The notes below the pieces were generated by a model. The model was not told the origin of the DNA. It was given only the letters and a program-made list of their open reading frames with translations, and ran no database searches. 34,710 bases of DNA, taken from NCBI GenBank assembly GCA_002771035.1, contig PCUR01000060.1:1-34710 (forward strand), written 5' to 3'. The stretch comes from Candidatus Gracilibacteria bacterium CG12_big_fil_rev_8_21_14_0_65_38_15 (lineage in GTDB: Bacteria > Patescibacteriota > Gracilibacteria > BD1-5 > UBA2023). The translations under genes were made by a program, and so were the position numbers. Each line of letters opens with the position of its first letter. The first letter of the stretch is position 1. Shown here one piece after another: positions 8,120-14,939 of this stretch.

Positions 8120-10549
8120 ATGAAAAATAATACAACTGACATCGATTCTCCAGCGATTGCTTTGGAACAAATCAAGAACATCGATAAGATGCTTGAAAGA
8201 CAGGAACAAAAAAGTTCCGCGGTCGTTTACGACAGATTCAAAACTCTCTGGAACAAACATAAGATTGCAAGATTCGTGACCGGTATAGCACTTGCCGGAG
8301 GAGCAATTGCAGCGACCGCTACGGGAGCTACTGTTGTTGCAGGAGGATTTATCGCAACCAGAGCTATTCTCGGAGCGCTCGGTGGTTACATAGCCACGGA
8401 TGCCGCTTTGGATATGGCAAATAATAAACTTACGAAAAATAAATTAGAAAAACTTGTTTCTAGAATCGATTCAGGAGAATCGACACAGGATCTAGAGAAT
8501 GAATTTCGGAATATTCATAAGGAATTGAGCGAGAGTTTGACTCAGGAAGATATTGAGCAAGAAATGGAAAAAGCGAAAAAATCCAACCAAATAAAAAAGA
8601 CTGCGAAGAAAATCATTGCAGGAGTGGTTGGTATAGGAATTGGGCTCATCGGTGGAACTCATGCCGTAGAAGCCGCTACTAATAGCAATGAAACAATGAG
8701 TCTCGTAAAATCGAAAGTGGCAAATATTTTGGATAATACTCCGACTTCCTCAGCTTATATGTGCATTGCAAAACCTTTCATACAGAATATATTCGATGAT
8801 ATCAAAGCGGATTATCCGAAGCAAGGATATATAACACTGGAACAGGCAGTACGAAGAGTTGAAGGACTCAAACAGGGCATCGATTTAGATCATTCCAGTC
8901 TATTAAAAAAGCTCAATACTTCCGTATATGAACTCGTTCGTAATCCGGACGGTGCTATCGTCCAGACGATGAAAGATATGAATCTGCTCACCGAATGACA
9001 AGGAGTTGATTCGGTTGCCTGACATCTCACCGAATGACAGATTGCCGAGATATTACAGAAAACGTACGGTACGGAATTCTCAGTAAATGGAACTTATATT
9101 TCTGAGCCTTTGACAAATATTCCAGAAATTGGACCCGCAACAGTCATGTCACCTCAGATTCCAACAGAAGTTGTTCCAGAGTCCAATGGATTCGGATGGG
9201 TGAAAGGATTAGGTGTAACCATCGCAACCGGTGTACTCGCTTGGTTCTGATGGACGAAATTCAAAAATAAGAAAGTTTCACCAGAAACTGTTCCTGCTTC
9301 CTCATCGGAAACCGTTCAATCACGAGAAACAACCATAGGCCCTGCTCCAGTACCGGAATCCGGACCTTCTTCTACGGAAAAACAAGTTCCTGTTTGAGAG
9401 ACGAGACCGACACAGGTATCCGAGATTATATGTTATCCGGATTCTGGTCAGAATAATAGTGGATCAACTCCGGAACAAACGATAAGTACTCCTAAAGTAG
9501 CCGAAGTACCAACGGAAGAAGTCGAAAAGAAACTTACGAATGAAGAGGAAGAACGAATGAATCGTTTCGTTACTTTTACAAGAGTAACACAGACTCATTT
9601 TTGATTTACAGTCATCGAAAATGAATCAAAACTTTCAGAAGATATCTTCTGAAAAGTTATCTTCAGGAAAAAGACTCTCGGCTGAGAATTCATCGCCTCC
9701 TATGAACAATCTCCTGGAAGAGATTGAAAAATAGAACTTTCTTGGTTTGATAACAAAAAGAAAAAATCCACTATTACCGAGACTTTGACATCACCAGAGA
9801 AAACGGCAATCGTCTTCGAGAAAATGTTCATAGAAACTCTCAAGAAAAGGGATGAGATAAAGAATCAAGAGATGCTCACACTTCATACGATTGAAGTGAA
9901 TGAACAGGATTTAAAGAGTATGTACCAACAGCTCGAACATCCGTATGTACTTGAGAATAATACGGAAACTGGAGGATATTGGTTCCAGAGCTGTTATGGA
10001 TTACAAGATGGAATTCTTCGATTTGAAAACCTTGTAAATCCGACTATGGAGGAGATGACTCTTACCGGTGGTTCATTTTCAATAAAATCGCCAGATTATA
10101 TATTAAGGAACAAAACTTCTTTTTTTAGAACAAAATTTGACATATTTGAACGAAAATATATAGCTGAAATTCATAATAAGACCGTAGATGAATCGAGAAT
10201 AATATGACAAGAGAAATTAACGATGACAGGTGTTACAAATTATTATAACTATCATAAACATCCAGGATATCTGAATCATCCGAGTTCAATGGATCTGAAT
10301 CATGAAAGTGCTGCCATAGGAAGATTTGAAAGAGAGGTGAATACTTGTGTACTGACATGGTTTATAATCAACGAGCTTCCATCGAATATCAACGAGTCCA
10401 ATAAACCGAGAAATTCCTATATTCTTAGAAGAAGTTGATACGGATGACAGAGGGATTACATTGTTTCCTTCTGGAAAGTACATCGTAATGCAACAAATAG
10501 CAACTATCGAATTTCAGATTGCATTCCTCTTCAGTATAGAATTATATAA
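8120..10549 (+). CDS. Large (809-residue) membrane protein of unknown function
   Basis: The open frame is continuous only if about twelve TGA codons are read as Gly; it ends in TAA. The N-terminal region (about 1-50) is charged and helical. Ala/Gly-rich hydrophobic helices follow near 52-95, then a helical segment, another hydrophobic stretch near 172-190 (IIAGVVGIGIGLIGG) and a third near 375 (GLGVTIATGVLAWFGW). After that comes a long Pro/Ser/Thr/Glu-rich linker, then a C-terminal globular part of about 330 residues. No enzymatic motif is evident. It is downstream of a pyrimidine repeat and the 101-residue gene, and ends before a strong terminator. A membrane-anchored surface or envelope role is only an inference. 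No Shine-Dalgarno at the ATG. Confidence 0.72.
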
Positions 10550-10570
10550 TTCTCGTTCCTTTATTTTTAG

Positions 10571-10603
10571 AAATCCCTCAAATTATTGTAATTTGAGGGA
10601 TTT
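10571..10603 (+). terminator. Terminator after the 809-residue gene
   Basis: A 14-bp stem, AAATCCCTCAAATT (10571-10584) with AATTTGAGGGATTT (10590-10603), runs straight into pyrimidine repeat copy 2. Confidence 0.88.
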
Positions 10604-10628
10604 CTTTTCTTTTTCCGTTTTTTTCTTT
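10601..10628 (+). repeat. 28-nt pyrimidine-tract repeat, copy 2
   Basis: Differs from the other four copies by one C-to-T change. It is fused to the 3' side of a terminator hairpin. From here through the start codon at 10698 the sequence is almost the same as 14304-14404, so the whole promoter/leader is duplicated. Confidence 0.88.
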
Positions 10629-10665
10629 CCTGAAAGTTCTATTATAACATCGCAAAAATAAAATC

Positions 10666-10676
10666 TGCTCTTTAAC
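10666..10676 (+). promoter_or_regulatory. boxA-like motif in the leader of the first E2-like gene
   Basis: TGCTCTTTAAC lies 21 bases before the ATG and 9 bases before the AAGGAG. It matches the core of the E. coli rrn boxA antitermination signal (known to bind NusB-S10). The function here is inferred. An AT-rich possible -10 (TATTATAAC) lies about 30 bases upstream. Confidence 0.5.
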
Positions 10677-10697
10677 TTTCATACGAAGGAGAATATT

Positions 10698-11144
10698 ATG
10701 TTACAGGCTTATTCGTCTGATCTTTTGCCTAATTGGGTAAAAGAGGATAGGAATCAGGAATCCAGGTTGCATCGGGAGATTGCCAATCTTCAGAAACGAT
10801 ACGAAGCATTTCATTTCTATATCGATCGGAGTGAAGAGAATGGAACTTTGTATGCTCATGGCACTCTTTTTACCGCGAGTGAAAATGCGTACAAAATCCG
10901 TCTCTATTTTCCGGAAATTTATCCAAACTGCCAACCACTCCCTGTTGTTATGGACGATGATATCATTCAGGATTATCGCAACAGAACCTATGATTTTCCG
11001 AGTAATTTCGGGCTTCAGAAACAGGGCGTAGCAATGCGAATCACGGATATAGGGGAAAAGTGGAAAACAGATCATCTTGCTACCACTGCTCTGGATTCCG
11101 CTGTTATATGGCTTCATAAATATGAAATTTGGAAAAATCAATAA
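10698..11144 (+). CDS. E2-like (UBC-fold) protein lacking the catalytic Cys
   Basis: A 148-residue protein homologous to the 171-residue E2-like protein encoded at 12485. Shared blocks are FxFYID, LYFPEIYPNCQPLPVV (the E2 FPxxYPxxPP motif), NFGLQKQGVAM and the C-terminal ATTALDSAVIWLHKYEIW. Where the other copy has GVALC, this one has GVAMR, with Arg114 at the candidate catalytic position. It is therefore probably inactive as a ubiquitin-like carrier and may act like UEV proteins (Mms2 type) as a partner. An AAGGAG at 10686-10691 and a boxA-like leader precede it. No TGA codons. It is the first gene of the island and is followed by its own terminator. Confidence 0.72.
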   Translation: MLQAYSSDLLPNWVKEDRNQESRLHREIANLQKRYEAFHFYIDRSEENGTLYAHGTLFTASENAYKIRLYFPEIYPNCQPLPVVMDDDIIQDYRNRTYDFPSNFGLQKQGVAMRITDIGEKWKTDHLATTALDSAVIWLHKYEIWKNQ

Positions 11145-11160
11145 TTCGTTTTATCGATGA

Positions 11161-11193
11161 AACTTTCCGGCAGTAATTATTTCTTGGAAAGTT
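11161..11193 (+). other. Hairpin in the 3' region of the first E2-like gene
   Basis: AACTTTCC (11161-11168) pairs with GGAAAGTT (11186-11193) across a 17-base loop. No T run follows, so it is not a terminator by itself; it may be a 3' UTR structure. Confidence 0.4.
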
Positions 11194-11214
11194 CTCGATT
11201 CTTTAGAAACACTG

Positions 11215-11240
11215 TCCCAGACTTCGGTCTGGGATTTTTC
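11215..11240 (+). terminator. UUCG-loop terminator after the first E2-like gene
   Basis: TCCCAGAC and GTCTGGGA form an 8-bp stem around a TTCG tetraloop, followed by TTTTTC and merging with pyrimidine repeat copy 3. Confidence 0.92.
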
Positions 11241-11264
11241 TTTCCTTTTTCCGTTTTTTTCTTT
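11237..11264 (+). repeat. 28-nt pyrimidine-tract repeat, copy 3
   Basis: Identical to copies 1, 4 and 5 over all 28 bases. It sits directly 3' of a terminator hairpin and about 100 bases before the MORN lipoprotein start. Confidence 0.88.
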
Positions 11265-11320
11265 GTATTAAAAAATACACTCCCAACAAGTTCATTCAAG
11301 TAATTGATTGGATGAAATCG

Positions 11321-11330
11321 GCTCTTTAAC
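11321..11330 (+). promoter_or_regulatory. boxA-like motif in the leader of the lipoprotein gene
   Basis: GCTCTTTAAC followed by ATT lies 31 bases before the ATG at 11362. The upstream sequence here differs from the other two leaders, so the motif is conserved beyond simple duplication. A role in antitermination is inferred. Confidence 0.5.
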
Positions 11331-11361
11331 ATTCTTACAAATACAGCAAAGGAGAAATATC

Positions 11362-11772
11362 ATGAAAATCTTTATCTTGCTCGTACTCGTCTTGATACTT
11401 TCTGGATGTTCCTCCATGGAACAGAAAAAAGTATCTTCCGATGTTTCTTGTGTTTCTGGAAACTGTATCAACGGTTACGGAACAATAATATACAGGAAGA
11501 ATGACAGTCGTTATACGGGAAACTTCTCAAGAGGTTATCGTCATGGAGAGGGTACGCTTGCTTGGAAAAATAGAACAATGCTTTTCGGTACATGGGAAAA
11601 CAATGAACTGAACGGCAGATGTCAGCGTCGTGAAGGAAATGAATCATGGATATCGGGAACATGTAAAGAAGATAACAATAATATTGTTTTTTCCAAGGAT
11701 TCCACGAAACAAAAGAGGGAAGTTTCTCGGCAAAAAGCCCAGAATCTTCTCAGATCGATACAATCTATGTAA
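11362..11772 (+). CDS. Lipoprotein with MORN-like repeats
   Basis: A 136-residue protein. The signal peptide MKIFILLVLVLILSGC ends in a lipobox (LSGC), predicting lipidation of Cys16 and anchoring outside the cytoplasmic membrane. The mature part has MORN-like repeats: GYGTIIYRKNDSRYTGNF, GEGTLAWKNRTMLFGTW and NGRCQRREGNESWISGTC. The tail is basic and helical. MORN repeats often mediate membrane or protein contacts. Start chosen at 11362 because AAAGGAG lies at 11348-11354 and the signal peptide begins here. It has 12 Gly codons and none is UGA. Followed after 27 bases by the next gene of the island. Confidence 0.82.
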   Translation: MKIFILLVLVLILSGCSSMEQKKVSSDVSCVSGNCINGYGTIIYRKNDSRYTGNFSRGYRHGEGTLAWKNRTMLFGTWENNELNGRCQRREGNESWISGTCKEDNNNIVFSKDSTKQKREVSRQKAQNLLRSIQSM

Positions 11773-11799
11773 TTCATCAAATTTGAAAGGAGAAACATC

Positions 11800-12447
11800 A
11801 TGACTCGGAATACATTATCAAAATACATCGTATCTTGTTTTCTTGTCTTCGTATGTTTTTCCTCTCATTTCGCATTGGCAGCATCCTCGATGGATTCTGT
11901 TGATGACGTGCAGGGATTGGAAGCTATGAAGATACAGGAGAAAAACAGGGCGGAACAGCTCGTTTCGCAGATTGATACGGCCGAAGATCCAGAGCAAATC
12001 GTACGCGAATTGGAAATAATTCAAAATAATATCCAAGAGTACAATCTTCGCCTGGAAAGACTTCGGAAAATAGAAGTAGCCGCTCCTGCTCCTGCTGTCG
12101 CAGAAATCATAACCGAAGCACCAGATACGAATAATGGTTCATTGTTCTGGAAAGTGATGATTATTATAATCATCGGTGGAGTGATTTTTTTAAGCAATGA
12201 GGATTCTTCTTCAAGCAGTTCTTCCACTGTAGTCAGCAGATATGAAAATGTAGTACAAACTGAATTACCACGTCGTACTTTTGCACAGAGTACTCCGGTA
12301 AGGACTGAAAGTTCATCGCAACCTTCGCCTAGTCCAAATCGAGGAAATCTTAGAAATCTCGTGAATGAAGGAGTTGAACGTCTTGTTGATCCGAATTTCT
12401 TACGATCACAGGATGCTCAGGATGGAAAATCACCAGGACGTCGTTAA
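11800..12447 (+). CDS. Secreted/membrane protein with coiled coil
   Basis: A 215-residue protein of no family I recognise. It has an N-terminal signal peptide ending FALA|ASS (about residue 27). A charged helical coiled-coil region spans 35-92, followed by an Ala/Pro-rich hinge. One membrane helix lies near 114-131 (WKVMIIIIIGGVIFL), then a Ser-rich linker and a basic C-terminal region rich in Arg, Pro and Ser. If the signal is cleaved, the coiled coil is outside and the tail inside. AAAGGAG (11786-11792) precedes the ATG. No UGA among 8 Gly codons. It lies between the lipoprotein and the Cys-containing E2-like gene with no terminator, so it is likely co-transcribed with both. Confidence 0.75.
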   Translation: MTRNTLSKYIVSCFLVFVCFSSHFALAASSMDSVDDVQGLEAMKIQEKNRAEQLVSQIDTAEDPEQIVRELEIIQNNIQEYNLRLERLRKIEVAAPAPAVAEIITEAPDTNNGSLFWKVMIIIIIGGVIFLSNEDSSSSSSSTVVSRYENVVQTELPRRTFAQSTPVRTESSSQPSPSPNRGNLRNLVNEGVERLVDPNFLRSQDAQDGKSPGRR

Positions 12448-12484
12448 TTCTTTTATGACTATCTTTTTTTGAAGGAGAAATATT

Positions 12485-13000
12485 ATGGCTCAGCTCTCAA
12501 AGGAAATTTTGGAGTTTGTTTTTCGATATATAGATACTCGTCCTGAATTACTCAATGCAAATTGGGTAGTTTCTCGCGGGGAAAAAGGGATAAAAGACCT
12601 TGCTTATGAAATCGGATTGATGAAGTCAAAATATCCTCAATTCGATTTTTATATCGATAAACAAGACAATGCTCTTTATGTTGATGGTTTTCTCATTACG
12701 CACATCGGGAATGTTTATCATGTCCAGATTTATTTTCCCAGTAGTTATCCGTATTATCCACCACTTCCTATAGTTCTGGACAAAGAAATAGTACAGAAGT
12801 GTAAATCGGAAAGTATTCCACATAATCGTGGGATTCAAAGAAATGGCGTAGCGCTCTGTGTTATCAAACCAGACGACACAGTAGGGCAACCATGGACACC
12901 AGATCTCTCCTCTACTACCATCGTAAATACGGTTGCGAAATGGCTTCAAGCGTATGAGTTGTGGCAGAAAACAGGAAAGTGGTGTCTGCGGGAAGTATAA
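12485..13000 (+). CDS. E2-like ubiquitin-conjugating (UBC-fold) protein with candidate catalytic Cys
   Basis: A 171-residue protein with bacterial E2 hallmarks: YFPSSYPYYPPLPIVL near 83-98, then NGVALCVIKPDD with Cys125 as candidate thioester residue. The C-terminal helices carry the WLxxYELWQKTGKW pattern typical of E2 domains found with bacterial E1 partners. An E2 would take a modifier from E1 and pass it to a target. A helical N-terminal extension (1-40) precedes the UBC fold. AAGGAG is at 12472-12477 and no Gly is UGA. It is followed by the small helical gene and the E1-like gene. The E2 assignment rests on motif and neighbours; the substrate and modifier are unknown. Confidence 0.83.
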   Translation: MAQLSKEILEFVFRYIDTRPELLNANWVVSRGEKGIKDLAYEIGLMKSKYPQFDFYIDKQDNALYVDGFLITHIGNVYHVQIYFPSSYPYYPPLPIVLDKEIVQKCKSESIPHNRGIQRNGVALCVIKPDDTVGQPWTPDLSSTTIVNTVAKWLQAYELWQKTGKWCLREV

Positions 13001-13053
13001 CAAGTATCTGTTTTTTTTAAATTGCAATACTTTTATCTTAAAGGAGAATTATC

Positions 13054-13299
13054 ATGAGTTACGATGAAAAAGCATTAAAAGATGCGGGTCTTGGTGTTTC
13101 CGGTGCAAGGAAGACTATGACCAAAGCAAAGGAAAATGAGCTTGTACAGATGTTGGAGCGGGCAAAAAATGGAATGGGACAGCTTATGATTGCGCCAACA
13201 GGGACAATCTATGATGCTGATTCCGAAGCAGTACGAACCGCTCCGAAAGAAGTTCAAGATTCACTCAATCATACAAGTACACTTGAGCAGTCGTTCTAA
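13054..13299 (+). CDS. Small (81-residue) protein between E2-like and E1-like genes
   Basis: I do not recognise the family. The N-terminal half is basic and probably helical (KTMTKAKENELVQMLERAKN). The middle GQLMIAPTGTIYDADSEAV may form a beta hairpin, and the C-terminus is acidic/polar. It does not end in Gly-Gly and does not look like a beta-grasp fold, so I do not call it a ubiquitin-like modifier. Its place between E2 and E1 still makes it the best candidate for a modifier, substrate or adaptor. AAGGAG is at 13041-13046. No UGA. Confidence 0.68.
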   Translation: MSYDEKALKDAGLGVSGARKTMTKAKENELVQMLERAKNGMGQLMIAPTGTIYDADSEAVRTAPKEVQDSLNHTSTLEQSF

Positions 13300-13300
13300 C

Positions 13301-13346
13301 AAGATAAGTCCTCAATAAAGATTAATCTCTCTTGAGGACTTATCTT
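13301..13346 (+). promoter_or_regulatory. 15-bp perfect hairpin between the small gene and the E1-like gene
   Basis: AAGATAAGTCCTCAA (13301-13315) pairs with TTGAGGACTTATCTT (13332-13346). It begins right after the stop codon and ends two bases before the AAGGAG of the E1-like gene. It lacks a T run, so it is probably an mRNA processing, stability or translation-control element and not a terminator. Confidence 0.7.
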
Positions 13347-13359
13347 ATAAGGAGATATC

Positions 13360-14223
13360 ATGAAAAACAAACAAAAAATTCCGAAAGAGGATGTATATGA
13401 GGCGTCAAAAAATCCGCGCACCAACACTCTCTACGGACAAATCGACAAAACAGTGACTATCATCGGTCTCGGCGGCGGTGGGGAAATCGCTCTCCATCTC
13501 GCTCGTTCCGGTGTACGTCGTCTAAATCTCATCGATTTCGATACGCTGGAAGTCGGAAATCTGGTGCGTCATGCTTGCGGATCGAAGTACATCGGCCAAA
13601 ATAAGGCCGAAGCAGTACGGGATTTGCTCGTGGAACACAATCCTGTGTGTAAAGGAAGCATTCTCGCTTACAACTGGGATATTTTCAAACATCGGGAAGA
13701 GTTTCAATCGATTGTTTCTACTTCGGATGCAGTCATTATCGCAACCGATACGGATTCATCCCGTTTGTTTATCAATGATGTATGTGTGGAAACGAACACT
13801 CCGGCTGTATTTGTAACAATGTTCCCGAAAGGAGTTGGAGGACAAATTTTCTCTTATCTTCCATGGGCTGCTTGTTATGGTTGTTTTGCACATCATGAAG
13901 GACGCCAAGGATTCATACAAAAATATGTGGACACCTTGGAAAAAATAGACTGCGCATCCGACAGAGATGTTCGTTCTATGCCAGGGCTCGGCATCGATCA
14001 AAGTTTTTTGGCAGCAATTGCTGCTCGGAAAACACTCGATATCCTTCTCTTGGATCAAGAACATTTACTTCCTTCTCTCGGCAATGAAAATCGTATCGTC
14101 TGGTCGACTTCAGGGATTCCGCGAGTAATTAGTAAACCGCTTACATCCGCATCAGAGGATGTTCCAAAACATGAAGAATGTTACTCATGTGGTAATTCAC
14201 AAAAAATACAAACCAATCTCTAA
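13360..14223 (+). CDS. E1-like ThiF/MoeB-family adenylating enzyme
   Basis: A 287-residue Rossmann-fold protein. The nucleotide loop is VTIIGLGGGGEIA (33-44). The acidic end of strand 2 is LIDFDTLEVGNLVRH (57-71), matching the E1 D-x-D...N-x-x-R pattern. Lys82 in GQNKAEA and ATDTDSSR (128-135) match further ATP/Mg sites. Two Cys pairs, CYGC (172-175) and CYSC (274-277), form a likely zinc site as in MoeB/ThiF/E1 proteins. Cys198 (IDCASD) is a candidate transfer Cys. Such enzymes adenylate the C-terminus of a ubiquitin-like protein. It follows the E2-like and small genes. AAGGAG at 13349-13354. All 22 Gly codons are GGN. No JAB-type peptidase is encoded nearby. Confidence 0.88.
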   Translation: MKNKQKIPKEDVYEASKNPRTNTLYGQIDKTVTIIGLGGGGEIALHLARSGVRRLNLIDFDTLEVGNLVRHACGSKYIGQNKAEAVRDLLVEHNPVCKGSILAYNWDIFKHREEFQSIVSTSDAVIIATDTDSSRLFINDVCVETNTPAVFVTMFPKGVGGQIFSYLPWAACYGCFAHHEGRQGFIQKYVDTLEKIDCASDRDVRSMPGLGIDQSFLAAIAARKTLDILLLDQEHLLPSLGNENRIVWSTSGIPRVISKPLTSASEDVPKHEECYSCGNSQKIQTNL

Positions 14224-14271
14224 ACAGAAATTTCCCGTTCGATTCACTTCGAATCTGGAGATTCATCACTC

Positions 14272-14305
14272 ATAAAGGACCGCGCAATGCGGTCCTTTAT
14301 TTATT
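14272..14305 (+). terminator. Terminator after the E1-like gene
   Basis: Stem ATAAAGGACCGC with GCGGTCCTTTAT around a GCAAT loop, followed by T-rich sequence. Confidence 0.85.
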
Positions 14306-14331
14306 TCTTTCCTTTTTCCGTTTTTTTCTTT
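14304..14331 (+). repeat. 28-nt pyrimidine-tract repeat, copy 4
   Basis: Identical to copies 1, 3 and 5. It stands between the terminator of the E1-like gene and the leader of the next membrane protein gene. Confidence 0.88.
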
Positions 14332-14368
14332 CTGGAAAGCTCTATAGTAATCTCGCAAAAATAAAATC

Positions 14369-14379
14369 TGCTCTTTAAC
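14369..14379 (+). promoter_or_regulatory. boxA-like motif in the third island leader
   Basis: TGCTCTTTAAC lies 22 bases before the ATG at 14402. About 70 bases of leader match that of the gene at 10698 with only a few changes. A possible -10 (TATAGTAAT) lies upstream. Confidence 0.5.
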
Positions 14380-14401
14380 TTTCTATACGAAGGAGAATAT
14401 T

Positions 14402-14926
14402 ATGTCGCAATTCAAAAGCTATTTGCAGGCAGGAATACTTACCGAACTGTTCGAGAAAGCTTTTCTGTCCGGAAAATTTTCCAAAACATTGGCAATCACA
14501 GCTTTCATTTTCATCGGAGTATTCTGGGTAGGAAAGATAATTTTCAAGGGAATATTCTTTATTTTTTCGGCACCTTGGAATACCCAAGCGGACGAGACGT
14601 ACCGTTCGCTTAAAAAAGTCGCAAACGACGCGGTGGTTTCCGGAAAAACCATTAATTCCATAGAAAAAAATATGGATTGGATGGAAGGGAAGTGGCATTC
14701 GTTGAACTTTCGTAACACGAATGGACGGGGACAAATAAGCGAAGTTCTTTTCTTGGTTCATGCCAAGCTCGGTTATATGCGAATTTTCATATATTCCGAG
14801 TCCGGAGAAACTCTAGAACTTCTCTGGGAACACCTGCATAAGTTCACCGGCATTCCGGAAAATTGCGATCTGAAGATCGAGAATCTTTCGGAAATATACC
14901 ACAAAATGTACCTGAATCTTCTGTAA
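14402..14926 (+). CDS. Membrane-anchored protein of the ubiquitin-like island
   Basis: A 174-residue protein that I do not recognise. One or two hydrophobic helices lie near 28-60 (LAITAFIFIGVFWVGKIIFK, then IFFIFSAPW). A cytoplasm-sized domain of about 115 residues follows, with alternating hydrophobic strands in the middle (SEVLFLVHAKLGYMRIFIYS) and a helical C-terminus. It has an AAGGAG at 14390-14395 and a leader nearly identical to that of the first E2-like gene, so the two should be co-regulated. No UGA among its 12 Gly codons. A membrane partner or target of the conjugation system is possible but unproven. Confidence 0.75.
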   Translation: MSQFKSYLQAGILTELFEKAFLSGKFSKTLAITAFIFIGVFWVGKIIFKGIFFIFSAPWNTQADETYRSLKKVANDAVVSGKTINSIEKNMDWMEGKWHSLNFRNTNGRGQISEVLFLVHAKLGYMRIFIYSESGETLELLWEHLHKFTGIPENCDLKIENLSEIYHKMYLNLL

Positions 14927-14939
14927 AAAAGGGAATAAA

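Larger units (their letters stand above)
14227..14331 (+). repeat. Duplicated 3' UTR: palindrome, terminator and pyrimidine tract, copy A
   Basis: About 105 bases very similar to 15094-15198. It holds a small GATTC/GAATC hairpin, a 12-bp terminator (14272-14283 with 14289-14300, GCAAT loop) and pyrimidine repeat copy 4 (14304-14331). Stem changes between the copies are compensatory, which argues for a functional RNA structure. Confidence 0.82.

Noticed and set aside
10461-10661. Alternative frame across the end of the 809-residue gene and the terminator
   Set aside because: It runs through the terminator hairpin and pyrimidine tract; the frame of the long gene stops properly at 10549.
13054-13299. 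Calling the 81-residue protein a ubiquitin-like modifier
   Set aside because: No beta-grasp pattern and no C-terminal glycine; only its position suggests it.
10698-14223. Assignment to CBASS or PRTRC
   Set aside because: No cyclase, effector nuclease, ParB/ParM or JAB gene is present; only the E1/E2 part is shared.
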